Counted from the stretch's first letter, positions 1 through 6,310 are shown. The stretch: 9,555 nt of DNA from an uncultured Sediminibacterium sp. (GCA_937907555.1 CALEST010000212.1:1-9555), one strand, 5' to 3'. The notes: a model not told the origin generated them from the letters alone. Numbers and translations: made by a program.

Positions 1-16
1 TTTTAAAAATTAAACA

Positions 17-484
17 ATGCGTAAAGCACAAGCCAAAAAATTACCCTTAGCGCCAGACGGTCGCTTCAACGACAAAATGGTAACCCGCTTCATCAACAAC
101 CTGATGTGGGATGGTAAAAAAAGTACTGCCATCAACATTTTTTATGATGCAGTTGACAAAATAACAAAAACTACCGGTGAAGACGGATACGAGGTATGGA
201 AAAAAGCCATTGCCAACGTAACTCCTGCTGTAGAAGTAAGAAGCCGCAGAATCGGTGGTGCTACTTTCCAGATTCCTTCTGAAGTTCGCCCTGACCGTAA
301 AATCTCCTTGAGCATGAAGTGGTTAATCCGCTACAGCCGCGAAAGAAACGGTCGTACCATGGCAGATAAGCTTTCCAATGAAATCATGGCAGCTGCAAAA
401 GGTGAAGGTGCTGCTTTCAAAAAGAAAGAAGATACACACCGTATGGCTGAAGCCAACAAGGCATTCTCACACTTTAAAGTGTAA
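17..484 (+). CDS. rpsG: 30S ribosomal protein S7
   Basis: S7 is a primary 16S rRNA-binding protein that nucleates assembly of the 30S head and contacts mRNA and tRNA at the exit site. The 155-residue length is the usual bacterial size. The N-terminal half carries the family signature region (around residues 20-46, including MVTRFINNLMWDGKKS), followed by the basic beta-hairpin segment VEVRSRRIGGATFQIP and the helical second half with RYSRERNGRTMADKL. The ATG is preceded by AAAATTAAACA, an A-rich leader without a Shine-Dalgarno motif. rpsL normally lies directly upstream and would be outside the window. The gene is followed 16 bases after its stop codon by an intrinsic terminator, so it is probably the last gene of its transcript. 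The identification is secure. Confidence 0.98.
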   Translation: MRKAQAKKLPLAPDGRFNDKMVTRFINNLMWDGKKSTAINIFYDAVDKITKTTGEDGYEVWKKAIANVTPAVEVRSRRIGGATFQIPSEVRPDRKISLSMKWLIRYSRERNGRTMADKLSNEIMAAAKGEGAAFKKKEDTHRMAEANKAFSHFKV

Positions 485-500
485 GCATATAAAATTTCAC

Positions 501-528
501 AAGGCCCCGAATTTTTCGGGGCTTTTTT
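501..528 (+). terminator. Intrinsic terminator after rpsG
   Basis: An 8-bp perfect stem, GCCCCGAA (504-511) and TTCGGGGC (515-522), closes a 3-base loop and is followed immediately by six T (523-528). The A bases at 501-502 can pair with the first T bases, extending the stem. It lies 16 bases after the rpsG stop and separates rpsG from fusA. Confidence 0.93.
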
Positions 529-610
529 GTTTTAAACCCCTCCGGCACCGGAATTGATATCATATTTAATCAATATTTTATCCCCAAAACAAATAAATGG
601 GGCTGAACCC

Positions 611-640
611 TTTGTTGGTTCGGGATTATCTGTACCTTTG
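611..640 (+). promoter_or_regulatory. fusA promoter, Bacteroidota type
   Basis: The -7 element TACCTTTG (633-640) matches the phylum consensus TAnnTTTG exactly, and TTTG (611-614) sits 18 bases upstream as the -33 element, within the spacing described for Bacteroidota. Transcription would start near 646, giving a leader of about 20 bases before the fusA ATG. The position just after the rpsG terminator supports the call. A small inverted repeat GAACC/GGTTC (605-609 and 617-621) overlaps the -33 region; I attach no function to it. Confidence 0.85.
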
Positions 641-666
641 CGGCCTCTAAAAAATAAGAATACTAT

Positions 667-2817
667 ATGGCTGATTTGAAATTTCAACGAAACTTTGGTA
701 TTGCCGCTCACATTGATGCCGGTAAAACCACTACCACCGAGCGTATTTTGCGCTACACTGGTATGATCCACAAGATTGGTGAAGTACACGATGGTGGTGC
801 TACTACCGACTGGATGGAGCAGGAAAAGGAAAGAGGTATTACTATTACCTCTGCAGCGGTAAGCTGTCAGTGGAATTTCCCTACTGTATTGGGAAAGTCT
901 ACTCCTGAAACCAAGTCTTATTATTTCAACATCATCGATACTCCCGGACACGTGGACTTTACTGTAGAAGTAGAGCGTTCTATGCGTGTATTGGATGGTT
1001 TGATTGCATTGTTCTCTGCAGTAGATGGTGTAGAGCCTCAGTCTGAAACCGTTTGGCGTCAAGCGAATCGTTATAAAGTTCCCCGTATTGGTTTCGTAAA
1101 CAAAATGGACCGTGCTGGTGCCGACTTCTTAAACGTGGTTAACCAGGTGAAAGAAATGTTAGGCGCGAAAGCTGTTCCGTTGCAGTTGCCAATTGGTGCT
1201 GAAGATAATTTTAAAGGGGTTGTTGACCTTATTAAAATGAAGGGTATTGTATGGCATGCTGAAACAGAGGGAATGACTTTTGATGAGATTGATGTTCCAG
1301 CTGATATGATGGAAGATGTAATGCATTGGAGACAGAACTTAATTGAAGCAGTTGCTGAATACGATGATAACCTGATGGAAAAGTTCTTCGATAACCCTGA
1401 TTCTATTTCTGAAGCAGAAGTTCACGAAGCTATCCGTAAAGCTTGTATTGATTTGAGCATTGTTCCAATGATGTGCGGATCCTCTTTCAAAAACAAAGGA
1501 GTTCAGACTGCATTGGATGCGGTTTGTAGATACCTGCCTTCTCCAGTTGATATTGAAGATACAGTGGGTACTGATCCTAATACAGGTGAAACCATCACCA
1601 GAAAGCCTAGTGCTAAAGAACCATTTGCAGCATTGGCATTTAAAATCATGACGGATCCTTTCGTTGGTCGTCTGGCTTTCTTCCGTTGCTACTCTGGTCA
1701 TTTGGATGCTGGTTCTTACGTATTGAATGTGAGAAGTGGTAAGAAAGAGCGTATCAGCCGTATCATGAAGATGTTTGCCAACAAGCAAAATCCAATTGAC
1801 TTTATTGAAGCGGGTGATATTGGTGCTGCCGTAGGTTTCAAAGAAATCAAAACCGGTGATACCCTTTGTGATGAAAACCATCCAATCACTTTGGAAAATA
1901 TGTTCATCCCTGAGCCGGTAATTGCGATTGCAGTTGAACCTAAAACTCAGGCTGACGTTGATAAAATGGGTATGGCAATTGCCAAATTAGTAGAGGAAGA
2001 TCCTACCTTACGTGTAAATACAGATGAAGATACAGGTCAGACCATCCTTCGTGGTATGGGTGAATTACACCTTGAAATCATCATTGACCGTATGCGTCGT
2101 GAGTTTAAAGTTGAAGTTAACCAGGGTGCTCCTCAGGTAGCTTACAAAGAATCTTTCGGAACTACTATTCAGCACAGAGAAGTATTGAAGAAGCAGTCCG
2201 GAGGTCGTGGTAAGTTCGCTGATATCCAGTTTGAAATTGGACCAGCTGATGAAGAGTGGTTAGCAGCAAACGAAGGAAAGAGCTTCCAGTTTGTAAACGA
2301 CTTATTTGGTGGATCTATTCCTAAGGAATTTGTACCAGCTATTACCAAGGGCTTTGAAACTGCAATGAGTACAGGTGTTTTGGCAGGTTACCCTGTTAAC
2401 AACATGAAAATCCGTGTATTTGATGGTAGCTACCACGATGTGGATTCTGATGCAATGAGCTTTGAATTGTGTGCTAAATCTGGTTTCCGTGAAGCCGGCC
2501 GTAAAGCTAAGCCTACATTGCTTGAGCCAATCATGAAAGTAGAAGTACTAACTCCAGACCAGTACATGGGTGATGTTACCGGTGACTTGAACCGTCGTCG
2601 TGGTATGCTGGAAGGTATGGATAGCCGTGCAAACCTTCAGGTTATTAAGGCTAAAGTTCCATTGAGCGAAATGTTTGGTTATGTAACCCAATTGCGTTCT
2701 TTGAGTTCTGGTCGTGCAACTTCTACCATGGAGTTCTCTCATTACAATCCGGCACCTAATAACGTTGCTGAAGAAGTAATGGCGAAGAGCAAGGGTAAGG
2801 TTAAATCTGAAGACTAA
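667..2817 (+). CDS. fusA: Translation elongation factor G (EF-G)
   Basis: EF-G is the GTPase that drives tRNA-mRNA translocation on the ribosome and, with ribosome recycling factor, helps split ribosomes. The 716 residues fit the family (about 690-720). The G domain shows the P-loop AHIDAGKTT (14-22), switch I RGITIT (56-61), DTPGHVDF (91-98) with the catalytic-type His95, NKMD (145-148) and a G5-like GSSFKNKG (271-278). Domains II to V follow, with GMGELHLEI in domain III and a complete C-terminus. Because every GTPase motif is intact, this looks like the canonical translocase and not the GTPase-defective EF-G paralogue reported in Bacteroides. It stands alone between its own promoter and terminator; no tuf gene follows. 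No Shine-Dalgarno sequence precedes the ATG. Confidence 0.98.
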   Translation: MADLKFQRNFGIAAHIDAGKTTTTERILRYTGMIHKIGEVHDGGATTDWMEQEKERGITITSAAVSCQWNFPTVLGKSTPETKSYYFNIIDTPGHVDFTVEVERSMRVLDGLIALFSAVDGVEPQSETVWRQANRYKVPRIGFVNKMDRAGADFLNVVNQVKEMLGAKAVPLQLPIGAEDNFKGVVDLIKMKGIVWHAETEGMTFDEIDVPADMMEDVMHWRQNLIEAVAEYDDNLMEKFFDNPDSISEAEVHEAIRKACIDLSIVPMMCGSSFKNKGVQTALDAVCRYLPSPVDIEDTVGTDPNTGETITRKPSAKEPFAALAFKIMTDPFVGRLAFFRCYSGHLDAGSYVLNVRSGKKERISRIMKMFANKQNPIDFIEAGDIGAAVGFKEIKTGDTLCDENHPITLENMFIPEPVIAIAVEPKTQADVDKMGMAIAKLVEEDPTLRVNTDEDTGQTILRGMGELHLEIIIDRMRREFKVEVNQGAPQVAYKESFGTTIQHREVLKKQSGGRGKFADIQFEIGPADEEWLAANEGKSFQFVNDLFGGSIPKEFVPAITKGFETAMSTGVLAGYPVNNMKIRVFDGSYHDVDSDAMSFELCAKSGFREAGRKAKPTLLEPIMKVEVLTPDQYMGDVTGDLNRRRGMLEGMDSRANLQVIKAKVPLSEMFGYVTQLRSLSSGRATSTMEFSHYNPAPNNVAEEVMAKSKGKVKSED

Positions 2818-2847
2818 TATTCAATAGAATAATGATTTACAATACAG

Positions 2848-2877
2848 ACGCCCCGATCATTTTCGGGGCGTTTTTTT
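2848..2877 (+). terminator. Intrinsic terminator after fusA
   Basis: A 9-bp perfect stem, ACGCCCCGA (2848-2856) and TCGGGGCGT (2863-2871), closes a 6-base loop and runs into seven T (2871-2877). It starts 30 bases after the fusA stop. The stem core GCCCCGA/TCGGGGC is the same as in the terminator after rpsG. Confidence 0.94.
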
Positions 2878-2880
2878 ATG

Positions 2881-3050
2881 CTCAGATGCTAAAAGTTTGT
2901 TGGGGAATTCAATATGTGGAATAGGGGAGAGTGCGGAAGTCCTTAGCCTGGTTTATGATTCAAGTGGTGCGGAATCGGCTGGATTTTCATCAAACAAATT
3001 AAATTTTGTTTTAATGTATAGGCCAATTTTGTGGAAAACCAGCTTTTTTA
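2881..3050 (+). other. Intergenic stretch without recognised content
   Basis: This part of the fusA-rpsJ gap holds no convincing reading frame (only frames of about 4 to 12 codons after ATG codons), no promoter-like TAnnTTTG and no RNA gene that I recognise. The one structure visible is an AT-only inverted repeat apart from one G-C pair, AAACAAA (2992-2998) and TTTGTTT (3005-3011), which is weak. Composition is AT-rich and unlike the flanking genes. Confidence 0.6.
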
Positions 3051-3054
3051 CAAG

Positions 3055-3101
3055 AAAATAAAAAATAAATCCACAAAAAAGGCGAAAAAAAACATAAAAA
3101 A
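3055..3101 (+). promoter_or_regulatory. Phased A-tracts upstream of the rpsJ promoter
   Basis: This 47-base block is almost entirely A on the + strand. Runs of A at 3067-3069, 3075-3080, 3085-3092 and 3096-3101 have centres about 10 bases apart, close to one helical turn, and the last run ends one base before the -33 TTG. In-phase A-tracts bend DNA, and A/T-rich DNA at this position acts as an UP element in other bacteria through the RNA polymerase alpha subunit. The role here is inferred from position and composition. Confidence 0.55.
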
Positions 3102-3102
3102 C

Positions 3103-3133
3103 TTGTCTGTTCAATTACAGCTCCTTACCTTTG
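3103..3133 (+). promoter_or_regulatory. rpsJ (S10 operon) promoter, Bacteroidota type
   Basis: The -7 element TACCTTTG (3126-3133) is identical to that of the fusA promoter, and both continue as TACCTTTGC followed by two purines and CC. The -33 element TTG (3103-3105) lies 20 bases upstream. The expected start point near 3140 leaves about 24 bases before the rpsJ ATG at 3164. No comparable promoter is seen further downstream, so this one probably drives the whole ribosomal-protein cluster to the end of the window. Confidence 0.85.
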
Positions 3134-3163
3134 CAACCCCAACGTAAAAATTGGTTTTTGACT

Positions 3164-3469
3164 ATGTCTCAGCGAATCAGAATCAAATTACAATCATACG
3201 ATCACAATCTTGTAGATAAATCTGCAGAGAAGATCGTTAAGACAGTACGTAGTACAGGTGCAGTAGTAACAGGTCCAATTCCTTTGCCTACTCACAAGAA
3301 AATTTTCACTGTATTGCGTTCACCACACGTTAATAAGAAGAGCCGTGAGCAGTTCCAGTTAGCTACGCACAAGCGTCTAATGGATATCTACACATCTTCT
3401 TCAAGAACAGTAGATGCGTTGAGCAAATTGGATTTGCCATCTGGTGTTGAGGTTGAAATTAAAGCTTGA
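3164..3469 (+). CDS. rpsJ: 30S ribosomal protein S10
   Basis: S10 sits in the 30S head; in other bacteria it also joins the NusB-NusG antitermination and transcription-translation coupling complexes. The chosen start gives 101 residues, the usual size, beginning MSQRIRIKLQSYDHN, the expected S10 N-terminus. The extended loop (about residues 40-62, PLPTHKKIFTVLRSPHVNKK) and the C-terminal LPSGVEVEIKA are complete. An in-frame TTG at 3131 would add 11 residues, but it lies inside the -7 promoter element and so is upstream of the transcript. The stop codon TGA is itself part of a hairpin stem (3464-3479). The gene is the first of the S10 cluster and is separated from rplC by an unusually long 292-base untranslated stretch. 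Confidence 0.97.
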   Translation: MSQRIRIKLQSYDHNLVDKSAEKIVKTVRSTGAVVTGPIPLPTHKKIFTVLRSPHVNKKSREQFQLATHKRLMDIYTSSSRTVDALSKLDLPSGVEVEIKA

Positions 3470-3515
3470 TAAATCAAGCCGCTGTTTGAAAGCAAACAGT
3501 ATTAGTTCTTACTAA
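3464..3515 (+). promoter_or_regulatory. Hairpin cluster at the 3' end of rpsJ
   Basis: Three short inverted repeats follow each other. The first is GCTTGA (3464-3469) with TCAAGC (3474-3479) around a TAAA loop; it includes the rpsJ stop codon. The second is CTGTTTG (3482-3488) with CAAACAG (3493-3499) around an AAAG loop. The third is TTAGT (3502-3506) with ACTAA (3511-3515) around TCTT. None is followed by a T-run, so they do not look like intrinsic terminators. They could mark an RNA processing point or protect the rpsJ 3' end; this is inference. Confidence 0.5.
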
Positions 3516-3529
3516 ATATATTATCTGCC

Positions 3530-3584
3530 AATCAGTTTAACACTGAGAAAGCAGCTCTGATTAAAAAAATAAATCATCAGCTTT
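3530..3584 (+). promoter_or_regulatory. AU-rich hairpins in the rpsJ-rplC untranslated region
   Basis: Several short pairings are possible and partly exclude each other: TCAGT (3532-3536) with ACTGA (3542-3546), AATCAG (3530-3535) with CTGATT (3557-3562), and a longer arm with AAAGC (3548-3552) pairing GCTTT (3580-3584) and TGATT (3558-3562) pairing AATCA (3572-3576). These stems are weaker than those further downstream. They are listed because they fill the space between the rpsJ 3' hairpins and the strong stems before rplC. Confidence 0.3.
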
Positions 3585-3625
3585 ACAATGAAGTTGGTGG
3601 ATAACATATAAACAGGCCCTTCGAG

Positions 3626-3755
3626 GTTTGTTTACTACCGGTACTTCCCCTTCCTGACTTAAACAGGAAAACAAAGGAAAAGGTCGGTAGCAAACTAGGA
3701 TTGAATCCCGCTTCATCGGTGGGATGTCCTCATAACCGAGCGGGGCATAAACCGC
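3626..3755 (+). promoter_or_regulatory. Structured RNA upstream of rplC, candidate cis-regulator
   Basis: Two strong bulged hairpins lie in tandem directly before rplC. Arm A pairs GTTTG (3626-3630) with CAAAC (3691-3695) and CTACCG (3635-3640) with CGGTAG (3685-3690), leaves a 4-base bulge TTTA on the 5' side, and is capped by TTCCTG (3651-3656) with CAGGAA (3664-3669). Arm B pairs TCCCGC (3706-3711) with GCGGGG (3740-3745) and TCGGT (3716-3720) with ACCGA (3735-3739), again with a 4-base 5' bulge (TTCA), plus an inner ATG/CAT (3724-3726, 3731-3733). The 3' strand of arm B can instead form GCGG (3740-3743) with CCGC (3752-3755), six bases before the rplC ATG. No open reading frame or good internal promoter explains the region. 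Ribosomal-protein operons are commonly autoregulated by such leaders; which protein, if any, binds this one is unknown, and I do not recognise the structure as a named RNA family. Confidence 0.55.
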
Positions 3756-3761
3756 AAAACG

Positions 3762-4379
3762 ATGAAAGGAATTATTGGAAAAAAAATCGGCATGACCAGC
3801 ATCTTCGCCGCTGATGGTAAGCAAACTGCTTGTACCATCGTAGAAGTTGCTCCGAATACCGTAACTCAAATTAAGACGCAGGAAACTGATGGTTATTCTG
3901 CAGTACAACTAGCATTCGGCGACAAGAAAGAAAAGCACGCTACAAAAGCCGAAATCAATCACTTCGCAAAGGCTCAGACTCCAGCCAAGAAATTCGTTAA
4001 AGAATTTCGCAACTATTCAATAGAAAAGAATTTAGGTGAAACTGTAACAGTAGAAATCTTCTCTGAAGGTGATACTGTTGAAGTTGTTGGTACCACTAAA
4101 GGTAAAGGTTTCCAGGGTGTTGTAAAGCGCCATGGTTTCTCTGGTGTGGGTGAAGCATCCCATGGTCAGCACGATCGTCAGCGTGCTCCGGGTTCTATCG
4201 GTGGATCATCTTATCCTTCACGTGTATTCAAAGGAATGAGAATGGCCGGTCGTATGGGTGGAGACCGTGTTAAAATGAAAGGTTTGAAAGTAGTTAAAAT
4301 ATTTTCAGAAAAGAACTATATCCTGATCAGTGGATCTGTTCCAGGTCACAACGGTTCTATCGTTTTAATTCAGAAATAA
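3762..4379 (+). CDS. rplC: 50S ribosomal protein L3
   Basis: L3 binds 23S rRNA, starts early 50S assembly and sends a long loop to the peptidyl-transferase centre. The 205-residue protein begins MKGIIGKKIGMTSIF, the standard N-terminus, and contains the signature region KGKGFQGVVKRHGF (113-126) and the extended loop HDRQRAPGSIGGSSYPSRVF (137-156). By eye-alignment the residue matching E. coli Gln150, which PrmB methylates there, is a serine here (GSIGGSS), so that modification is not expected. The start codon follows GCAAAACG and lies directly after a structured untranslated region, suggesting that translation of rplC and the genes after it may be controlled there. The next gene, rplD, starts 35 bases after the stop. 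Identification is secure. Confidence 0.98.
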   Translation: MKGIIGKKIGMTSIFAADGKQTACTIVEVAPNTVTQIKTQETDGYSAVQLAFGDKKEKHATKAEINHFAKAQTPAKKFVKEFRNYSIEKNLGETVTVEIFSEGDTVEVVGTTKGKGFQGVVKRHGFSGVGEASHGQHDRQRAPGSIGGSSYPSRVFKGMRMAGRMGGDRVKMKGLKVVKIFSEKNYILISGSVPGHNGSIVLIQK

Positions 4380-4414
4380 TCACCCTGTTTAATTGACAGA
4401 TTAATAGAAAGATC

Positions 4415-5047
4415 ATGCAAGTAGATGTATTAGATATAAAAGGACAGAAAACCGGTAGAACGGTTGAATTACCACAGGAAATCTTTGGTATTGAACCCAA
4501 CGACCACGTTATCTATCTAGCTGTTAAGCAATACTTAGCCGCTCGTCGTTCCGGAACGCACAAGGTTAAAACCCGTGCAGAAGTGCAGGGTGCAAGCCGC
4601 AAGCTGCACAAGCAAAAAGGAACTGGTGGTTCTCGTAAAGGTAATATCCGTAACCCTTTATACAAGGGTGGTGGTACCATTTTCGGACCTAAGCCTCATG
4701 CTTACGATTTCAAATTGAATCGTAAAGTGAAGGATTTGGCTAAAATTTCTGCCTTAAGTTACAAAGCAAAAGAAAGTGCTATTGTAGTGGTAGAAGAAAT
4801 TAAAATGGATGCTCCAAAAACCAAGCAATTGGTAGACATCATGGGTAACTTGAAAGTTGCTGATAAAAAAGCACTCATTGTTTTACCTGAGTACAATGAT
4901 AATCTGTACCTAAGTACTCGTAACGTACCAAATGTAGGCAGCACTTTGCTTGCAGACATCAATACTTACGATATCATGAATGCAGATGTATTAGTAATAA
5001 CAGAGAACACTGTGAAAATCTTCAACGAAGAAGAAGCAGCAGCTTAA
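4415..5047 (+). CDS. rplD: 50S ribosomal protein L4
   Basis: L4 binds 23S rRNA near its 5' region and its long basic loop lines the narrow part of the peptide exit tunnel, a site of macrolide-resistance changes in other bacteria. In E. coli L4 is also the autogenous repressor of the S10 operon through an mRNA leader; whether this L4 does the same cannot be read from its sequence. The 210 residues include the conserved loop with VKTRAEVQGASRKLHKQKGT and GSRKGNIRNPLYKGGGTIFG, both intact, and the globular domain closing with VLVITENTVKIFNEEE. It has the standard position between rplC and rplW. The A-rich stretch before the ATG has no Shine-Dalgarno motif. Identification is secure. Confidence 0.98.
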   Translation: MQVDVLDIKGQKTGRTVELPQEIFGIEPNDHVIYLAVKQYLAARRSGTHKVKTRAEVQGASRKLHKQKGTGGSRKGNIRNPLYKGGGTIFGPKPHAYDFKLNRKVKDLAKISALSYKAKESAIVVVEEIKMDAPKTKQLVDIMGNLKVADKKALIVLPEYNDNLYLSTRNVPNVGSTLLADINTYDIMNADVLVITENTVKIFNEEEAAA

Positions 5048-5073
5048 TTTAAGTAACGTTTCAATCATACAAA

Positions 5074-5373
5074 ATGAGACAGTCAGAAATTTTAATAAAG
5101 CCTATATTAACCGAAAAAGCAAATGCTCAGCAGGATTCGCTAAGAAAATATGCTTTCAAGGTAAACCGTAAGGCAAACAAGTTGGAGATCAAGAAAGCAA
5201 TTGAAGAATTCTATGGTGTACACGTAGTAGATGTAAATACTGCTGTTGCTCCTGGAAAAAATAAAGCACGCTACACAAAAGCTGGTTTTATTCAGGGAAT
5301 GAAATCTGCTTACAAGAAAGCATTTGTAACTGTAGCAGAAGGTGAAACAATTGATCTTTACGCAAATATTTAA
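5074..5373 (+). CDS. rplW: 50S ribosomal protein L23
   Basis: L23 lies at the exit of the peptide tunnel and is the docking point for trigger factor and the signal recognition particle. The 99 residues match the family size. The N-terminal SEILIKPILTEKA and the following KYAFKVNRKANKLEIKKAIE, with VHVVDVNTAVAPGKNKARY forming the basic loop, are typical of L23. It starts 26 bases after the rplD stop and is followed by a 43-base gap that holds a small hairpin before rplB. No anomaly is seen. Confidence 0.97.
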   Translation: MRQSEILIKPILTEKANAQQDSLRKYAFKVNRKANKLEIKKAIEEFYGVHVVDVNTAVAPGKNKARYTKAGFIQGMKSAYKKAFVTVAEGETIDLYANI

Positions 5374-5382
5374 TTTATAGCA

Positions 5383-5401
5383 GCGGAGCTGAGAATTCCG
5401 C
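5383..5401 (+). promoter_or_regulatory. Small hairpin in the rplW-rplB gap
   Basis: GCGGA (5383-5387) can pair with TCCGC (5397-5401) around a 9-base loop. It lies 15 bases before the rplB ATG and is not followed by a T-run; the next bases are an A-run that serves as the unstructured initiation region. A regulatory role is possible but rests only on position. Confidence 0.3.
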
Positions 5402-5416
5402 ACAAAAAAATAAACA

Positions 5417-6256
5417 ATGGCACTAAAAAAGTACAAACCAATCACAGCAGGAACTCGTTGGAGAATTGGAAATGCTTATGCTGAGATTACTACTAATAAG
5501 CCTGAAAAGAGTTTGTTAGAGCCTCAAAAAAGCACTGCTGGCCGTAACTCTCAGGGTCGTAGAGTTATGCGTTACATGGGTGGTGGAAACAAGCACCACT
5601 ACCGTATCATCGATTTCAAGCGTAATAAGAGAGATATTGCTGCTACAGTTGTATCTGTTGAATACGATCCAAACCGTACTGCATTTATTGCACTGGTTCA
5701 ATATACCGATGGCGAAAAACGCTACATTATTGCCCCTCAGGGTATTCAGGTTGGTCAGACTGTAATTGCAGGTGATGCAGTTGCTCCTGAAGTTGGAAAC
5801 GCATTGGCTATGAAAAATATGCCTTTGGGTACCATCATCCACAACATTGAATTACAACCTGGTCAGGGTGGTAAAATGGTAAGAAGTGCTGGTGCTTCTG
5901 CTCAGTTAGCCAACAAGGAAGAAAAATACGCAGTATTGAAAATGCCTTCTGGTGAATTGAGAAAAGTTTTAATCAACTGTTATGCTACCGTTGGTGTGGT
6001 TTCTAACAGCGACCATAACCTTGAAACTGCTGGTAAAGCCGGTAAGAATCGTTGGAAGGGTATTCGTCCACGCGTAAGAGGTGTTGCGATGAACCCGGTT
6101 GATCACCCGATGGGTGGTGGTGAAGGTAGAGCTTCCGGAGGACATCCTCGTAGCAGAACCGGTAAGTACGCAAAAGGTGAGAAGACTCGTACCAAAGGAA
6201 AAGGTAGCGATAAGCTAATCATCCAGCGCAGAAACGGTAAAAAACTGGCTAAATAA
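5417..6256 (+). CDS. rplB: 50S ribosomal protein L2
   Basis: L2 is a core 50S protein needed for subunit association and peptidyl-transferase activity. The 279 residues are close to the usual 273-276. The N-terminal segment with GRRVMRYMGGGNKHHYRIID, the central beta-barrel domain and the C-terminal MNPVDHPMGGGEGRASGGHP are all present. His230 in VDHP corresponds to E. coli His229, the residue implicated in peptide-bond formation; the following residue pair is PM where E. coli has PH, a pattern I associate with Bacteroidota. The C-terminus is lysine/arginine-rich as usual. The ATG is preceded by AAAAAAATAAACA without a Shine-Dalgarno motif. Identification is secure. Confidence 0.98.
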   Translation: MALKKYKPITAGTRWRIGNAYAEITTNKPEKSLLEPQKSTAGRNSQGRRVMRYMGGGNKHHYRIIDFKRNKRDIAATVVSVEYDPNRTAFIALVQYTDGEKRYIIAPQGIQVGQTVIAGDAVAPEVGNALAMKNMPLGTIIHNIELQPGQGGKMVRSAGASAQLANKEEKYAVLKMPSGELRKVLINCYATVGVVSNSDHNLETAGKAGKNRWKGIRPRVRGVAMNPVDHPMGGGEGRASGGHPRSRTGKYAKGEKTRTKGKGSDKLIIQRRNGKKLAK

Positions 6257-6310
6257 TTTAACCAGAAGAAATAATTAAAATAACTAATAGACCAGTAAAC
6301 TCAAATAATT

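Noticed and set aside
532..1062. Long minus-strand open frame across the fusA promoter and start
   Set aside because: Antisense to a certain gene, no family resemblance, no promoter of its own visible; a coding shadow of fusA.
1339..1881. Minus-strand open frame of 180 codons inside fusA
   Set aside because: Composition reflects the codon pattern of EF-G read in reverse (many F, T, N, S); no recognisable domain.
2992..3011. AT-rich inverted repeat in the fusA-rpsJ gap as an operator
   Set aside because: It is almost entirely A/T in an AT-rich region, about 90 bases upstream of the promoter, with no support beyond the palindrome.
3131..3163. An 11-residue N-terminal extension of S10 from an in-frame TTG at 3131
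   Set aside because: It lies within the -7 promoter element (3126-3133) and upstream of the expected transcription start; the extension does not resemble S10, while ATG 3164 gives a standard N-terminus.
3623..3630. GAGGTTTG as an internal -7 promoter element for rplC
   Set aside because: It mismatches TAnnTTTG at the first base, and the nearest upstream TTG (3594-3596) is 26 bases away, too far.
3681..3710. tRNA-like motifs GGTAG and GGATTGAATCC before rplC
   Set aside because: They recall D-arm and T-arm consensus but are only about 12 bases apart, with no acceptor or anticodon stem; the bases are better explained by arms A and B.
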